Positions 60,792-64,000 of a stretch of 64,000 bases of DNA are shown one piece after another. The stretch is from JAVMKJ01 sp031732855 (lineage in GTDB: Bacteria; Pseudomonadota; Gammaproteobacteria; Competibacterales; Competibacteraceae). The stretch is from positions 13,781-77,780 of the forward strand of contig JAVMKJ010000150.1 in assembly GCA_031732855.1 (NCBI GenBank), given 5' to 3'. Positions within the stretch are counted from its first letter, which is position 1. The number at the start of each line of letters is the position of its first letter. A program made the translations under genes and the position numbers. Under the pieces are notes generated by a model. That model was not told where the DNA came from. It saw only the letters and a program-made list of their open reading frames with translations, and made no database searches.

Positions 60792-61869
60792 GGGAGTAAC
60801 TGTGCGGGAAGAGGCGGATGTGTTCGGCGGGGATGTGCAGATGCAGCGCCTCGCGCGGACGCAGATCCAGCTCGCGCGCCCGCTGGCTGGGCAGTTGCGC
60901 CCGCAACCGGTGTTCGCCCAGTTCGCCGCCGCCCAAGCTCAACCAGAAAAACGGCCCCATGAACTCCAGGTCGTGGACCTCGGCCTGGAGGCTGTTGGCG
61001 TGGCCGTTGGTCTTGCCGGTGCAGACGATGTCTTCCGGCCGCACCGCCGCCCGCACCGCCGCGCCCGGTTCGTAGCCTTGGACCGCGCAGGCCAGTCGCG
61101 CCGATCCGAGTTGAATTTCGCCGTGGCCGATCCGCGTCGCCGGCAACAGGTTCATCGCGCCGATGAATTCCGCCACGAACAGACTGGCGGGCTGGTGGTA
61201 GATTTCCAGCGGCGTCCCGATCTGCTCGATGCGGCCATCCCGCATCACCACGATCCGGTCGGCCATGCTGATCGCCTCTTCCTGATCGTGGGTGATCATG
61301 ATGGTGGTGATGCCCAGCCGGCGTTGCAGGCTCTTGATCTCCTCGCGCAGATGGGTTCGCACCTTGGCGTCCAGCGCCGACAGCGGCTCGTCGAGCAACA
61401 GCAGGCCCGGCGAAATGGCCAGCGCCCGCGCCAGCGCCACCCGCTGCTGCTGGCCGCCGGACAGTTGCGCCGGATACTTGTGGCCGCTGTCGGGTAGGCC
61501 GATCAGCTCCAGCAACTCCGCGACCCGCTGCTGGATCGCCGCCTTGGGCTGCTTGCGGTTCTCCAGGCCGTAGGCGATGTTGCGGGCGACCGTGAGGTTT
61601 TGAAACAGCGCGTAGGACTGGAACACGATGCCGAAATCGCGCTTCGCCGGCGGCAGGGCGGAAATGTCGCGCCCGTCCTGCTCCACCGTGCCGTGAGTCT
61701 GGATATCCAGTCCGGAGATCGCCCGCAGCAGCGTAGTCTTGCCGCAGCCGGACGGGCCGAGGAAGCAGACGAACTCGCCCCGGTGAATATCGATGTTGAC
61801 GTTATCGAGGGCGGTGAAGTCGCCGAAGCGTTTGCTGAGGTTGCGGATGCGGAGGTAGGGCGTGGTCAT
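60784..61869 (-). CDS. ABC transporter ATP-binding protein, 2-aminoethylphosphonate type
   Basis: 361 residues. Walker A GPSGCGKTT, Q-loop QSYALF, signature LSGGQQQR, Walker B LLLDEPLSALD, switch ITHDQEEA and a C-terminal TOBE regulatory domain (about 280-355). Middle gene of the transporter operon, separated from the binding protein gene by tandem palindromic repeats. Confidence 0.92.
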   Translation of the reverse strand: MTTPYLRIRNLSKRFGDFTALDNVNIDIHRGEFVCFLGPSGCGKTTLLRAISGLDIQTHGTVEQDGRDISALPPAKRDFGIVFQSYALFQNLTVARNIAYGLENRKQPKAAIQQRVAELLELIGLPDSGHKYPAQLSGGQQQRVALARALAISPGLLLLDEPLSALDAKVRTHLREEIKSLQRRLGITTIMITHDQEEAISMADRIVVMRDGRIEQIGTPLEIYHQPASLFVAEFIGAMNLLPATRIGHGEIQLGSARLACAVQGYEPGAAVRAAVRPEDIVCTGKTNGHANSLQAEVHDLEFMGPFFWLSLGGGELGEHRLRAQLPSQRARELDLRPREALHLHIPAEHIRLFPHSYSHG

Positions 61870-61891
61870 GGGCGGTCAACCTGCTGATTTA

Positions 61892-62020
61892 TTTCCCCTC
61901 TCCTGGTGGGAGAGGGGCCGGGGGTGAGGGCTTCTGCACCCCTCGCCCTCCGGGAGAGGGGCTGGGGGTGAGGGCTTCTGCACCCCTCGCCCTCCGGGAG
62001 AGGGGTCGGGGGTGAGGGCG
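61892..62020. repeat. Three tandem 44-base palindromic units between transporter genes
   Basis: Each unit contains CCCCTC..CC(G/T)GGAGAGGGG followed by GGGGGTGAGGGCTTCTGCA; the period is 44 bases (61937 and 61981 start equivalent positions) and units differ by a few bases. Placed within the operon between the binding-protein gene (upstream) and the ATPase gene, where such hairpins can protect or attenuate mRNA. Confidence 0.8.
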
Positions 62021-62023
62021 TGG

Positions 62024-63040
62024 CTATTTCTTCGGCTCCGATTTGCCGTCGTACCGCTTGGCCCACTCCGCCAGAATCGCCTCACGATTCTTGGCCGCCC
62101 ACTCGAAATCGTTCTTGATCATCTTCTCGGCGATGCCCTCGGGATAGTTCGGCACCGGCTTGGCGACGCCGGGCATGGCGACCACCGCGTAGCCCTCGTT
62201 GTACAGCTCGTTGGCCTTACGGGTCACCGACCAGTCGGCCAACTGTTTGGCGGCTTCGAGCTTCCTGGTACCTTTCACGATGGCGAAGGACTCCAAATCC
62301 CAGCCCACGCCCTCGCTCGGCGCGATCACCTCGACCGGCGCGCCCTTGCTTTTTTCCTGCGCGCCGCGATAGGCGAAGGAAATGCCGACCGGGACTTCCC
62401 CGGCGGCAGCCATCTTGCAGGGCTTGGAGCCGGAATGGGTGTACTGGGCGATGTTGTCGTGCAGGCCATCCATGTATTTCCAGGCTTTTTCCTCACCCCA
62501 CATCTGAATCCAGGCCGACACGTCGAGGAAACCGGTGCCGGACGAGTTGGGATTCGGCATCACCACCTTGCCCTTGAATTCCGGCTTGGTCAGGTCTTGC
62601 CAGGAGGTCGGCGTGGGCAGCTTGTTTTTTTCGGCTTCGACGGTGTTGAAGCAGAGCGAAGCGACCCAGGCGCGCTGGCCGACCCACTGCGGGGGCTTGG
62701 CGCTGTCCACGTACTTTTGATCCAGCGCTTCCACGCCCTTGGGTGCGTAAGGTTGGAAATAGCCCTGATCGGCCAGCAGCTTGAGACTGGTCGCCGCCAG
62801 GCCCCACACCATGTCGGCCTGCGGGTTGGCTTTCTCGGCCAGCAGCTTGGCGGTGATGATGCCGGTGGAGTCGCGGACCCATTTGATGTCGAGGTCGGGG
62901 TTGTCGGCTTCGATGGCCTGCTTGAACTTGGCCAACTCGTCGGCCTCGACGGCGGTGTAGACGATCAGCTCGGTCTTGGCCTGCGCGGTGAAAGCGACGC
63001 CGGCCAGCATCAGCGCGCCAAACAGCTTGGAAAATCGCAT
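62024..63040 (-). CDS. ABC transporter substrate-binding protein, 2-aminoethylphosphonate type
   Basis: 338 residues with signal peptide (about 1-21, cleaved near AQA-K). Periplasmic binding protein of the FbpA/PhnS2-like cluster: ELIVYTAVEADELAKFK, DIKWVRDSTGIITAKLLAEKANPQADMVWGLAATSL and PNPNSSGTGFLDV. The RDSTGIITAKL and GLAATS blocks are those of proteins annotated as 2-aminoethylphosphonate-binding. ATG 63040 with GAGGTG upstream. First gene of the transporter operon; no phosphonate catabolic gene is in the window. Confidence 0.85.
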   Translation of the reverse strand: MRFSKLFGALMLAGVAFTAQAKTELIVYTAVEADELAKFKQAIEADNPDLDIKWVRDSTGIITAKLLAEKANPQADMVWGLAATSLKLLADQGYFQPYAPKGVEALDQKYVDSAKPPQWVGQRAWVASLCFNTVEAEKNKLPTPTSWQDLTKPEFKGKVVMPNPNSSGTGFLDVSAWIQMWGEEKAWKYMDGLHDNIAQYTHSGSKPCKMAAAGEVPVGISFAYRGAQEKSKGAPVEVIAPSEGVGWDLESFAIVKGTRKLEAAKQLADWSVTRKANELYNEGYAVVAMPGVAKPVPNYPEGIAEKMIKNDFEWAAKNREAILAEWAKRYDGKSEPKK

Positions 63041-63433
63041 GAAGAGGCACCTCGTTGGATGGTTTATCTCGGCGGAAACGCGCGGCGGCGCGTCTAACCT
63101 TCCCAATTTAACGAGGCACTATTGCTGTTTGGTGACAGGGGGCGCAGCCGGACGATTCGGGAAACCCACTCGGCGAGCGGGTTTTGGCCATCTCTTCCGG
63201 CGAAATGCAACCATAAAGACATTATAAAAAGTACTATAATAAAAAATTAGCAATGGTTGGATTTATGGACATCCCCTGCCATGCGCCGCTTTTCCAGGAT
63301 GATCTCGCATCTTGCCGCCGCCGCCACATCCTGTTCCGATCCGCATCGCCCGCGAACTTAAAAAACAATGTCGCGGCTATTACGAAACGCTCTATCCCAA
63401 TAGAGCTTTTACAGAGACGAAGGAATCCAATTC
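63041..63433. other. Divergent intergenic region, AT-rich centre
   Basis: 393 bases between the transporter operon and the surface protein gene. A palindrome ACGCGCGG CGGCGCGT-like lies near 63079-63096. An AT-rich block with TATAAT at 63235-63240 is a plausible promoter -10 for the surface gene, without a clear -35. No supported gene. Confidence 0.45.
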
Positions 63434-64000
63434 ATGAGCGCACCTTCTTTGTTTGTCCCCCAACGATCCATCAGGACGCTGGCGCCGCTGGCGCTGATTA
63501 TCGGGTTGGTCCTGCTATCGGCCCCAGCGCAGGCGGCCACCCTCATCGTTACCAATAATAATGACAGTGGCGCTGGCTCACTGCGACAGGCCATTGCCGA
63601 TGCGAGTGCAGGCGACACGATCACGTTTGATGACAAATTCTCGATTACCCTGACTTCCGGTGAATTGAGCGTCACGAAAAGCCTCACCATCGATGGCGAT
63701 CTGGACGACGATGGCGCACCGGACATCACCGTCAGCGGCAATAACACCCTGCAGGTGTTCGCTATCATGGGTGCGGTTACGGTCACTCTGGATGGGTTGA
63801 CTATCACGGGTGGTTGGAGTCCCGCCGGCGGCGGGATTTATGCCTTTGGCGGAACCCTGACGGTCGCCCACAGCACCGTGTCGGGGAATAGCGCCGTCGG
63901 CAGCGGCGGCGGCGACGGCGGCGGCGGGATTTATGCCTTTGATGAAACCCTGACGGTCGCCCACAGCACCGTGTCGGGGAATAGCGCCGTCGGCAGCGGC
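63434..64000 (+). CDS. Secreted repeat-rich surface protein (parallel beta-helix type), 3' end outside window
   Basis: At least 189 residues and still open at the window edge. Signal peptide ending APAQA-A (about residue 34), then TLIVTNNNDSGAGSLRQAI, the usual start of secreted pectate-lyase-like beta-helix repeat proteins (CSLREAI-type). From about 134 on there is a perfect-period repeat of 31 residues (GIYAF..TLTVAHSTVSGNSAVGSG), encoded by near-identical 93-base DNA repeats. ATG 63434 has AAGGAA upstream. Likely a large adhesin or outer-surface protein. Confidence 0.82.
   Translation, partial: MSAPSLFVPQRSIRTLAPLALIIGLVLLSAPAQAATLIVTNNNDSGAGSLRQAIADASAGDTITFDDKFSITLTSGELSVTKSLTIDGDLDDDGAPDITVSGNNTLQVFAIMGAVTVTLDGLTITGGWSPAGGGIYAFGGTLTVAHSTVSGNSAVGSGGGDGGGGIYAFDETLTVAHSTVSGNSAVGSG

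Noticed and set aside
61892..62020. CRISPR array
   Set aside because: Three repeats with no unique spacers, each itself palindromic; this is a REP-like tandem repeat.
1..64000. tRNA or rRNA genes
   Set aside because: No cloverleaf or conserved rRNA segment was recognised by eye on either strand; a tRNAscan-SE run would settle it.

Overview
The window looks like a stretch of gammaproteobacterial chromosome of roughly 60% GC or more. The clues are gene orders typical of that class: diaA-dolP, mlaFEDCB-ibaG-murA-hisGDC, and petABC next to sspB. I cannot name the genus from the sequence. Most of the window is dense housekeeping gene content with ATGA-type stop/start overlaps. A foreign-looking accessory segment lies at about 47-55.5 kb, and several short palindromic elements are scattered elsewhere.

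Layout. The left edge cuts dnaJ. It is followed by a Sel1-repeat protein, a DUF1269-like protein and a DUF2244 membrane protein. From 3.2 to 10.9 kb is a complete aa3-type cytochrome c oxidase locus with its assembly genes (CtaC, CtaD, a small assembly protein, Cox11, CtaE, SURF1, a SCO-like protein, heme A synthase, heme O synthase). Directly after it, 11.2-20.2 kb holds a complete cbb3 oxidase locus (ccoNOQP, then ccoGHIS), so a low-affinity and a high-affinity terminal oxidase sit back to back. Next come birA-coaX, a Uma2 nuclease-fold protein, an OmpA / Ser-Thr kinase / DUF4384 operon, azlCD, diaA-dolP, sspB, the bc1 complex, a NIF3-like gene, hisC-hisD-hisG, murA-ibaG, the Mla lipid transport operon and ppdK. 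Thus bc1 and both cytochrome c oxidases, the core of the aerobic chain, are all in this window.

From 43.2 to 63 kb: two tandem miniature elements, a zinc metallopeptidase, a LysE-type exporter, a clear c-di-GMP-I riboswitch with its own promoter ahead of a 91-residue unknown gene, a GNAT protein and a truncated TIR-domain gene. The accessory segment follows. It holds an AT-rich 827-residue protein combining a nuclease-like N-terminus with a P-loop NTPase, an integron attC-like site, an ORF-less group II intron carrying a miniature element, a BsuBI/PstI-type restriction-modification pair, a second attC-like site, a broken BrnT/antitoxin module and a half attC site. I read this as a decayed cassette array without an integrase (CALIN-like) that carries defence genes. 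After it come an ornithine-lipid pair (olsB-olsA), a PAP2 phosphatase, a glycosyltransferase, a 2-aminoethylphosphonate-type ABC transporter and the start of a repeat-rich secreted surface protein cut by the right edge.

Three families of miniature inverted-repeat elements are visible: 148 bp (two identical copies), 111 bp (two identical copies) and 132 bp. All are flanked by 3-bp T-N-A duplications. Removing the 148-bp copy at 55.05 kb exactly restores an antitoxin reading frame, which shows that these insertions are real and probably recent. The observations most worth follow-up are the attC array with its cargo, the nuclease-NTPase protein, the riboswitch with an 11-bp alternative helix, and the T-N-A element families.
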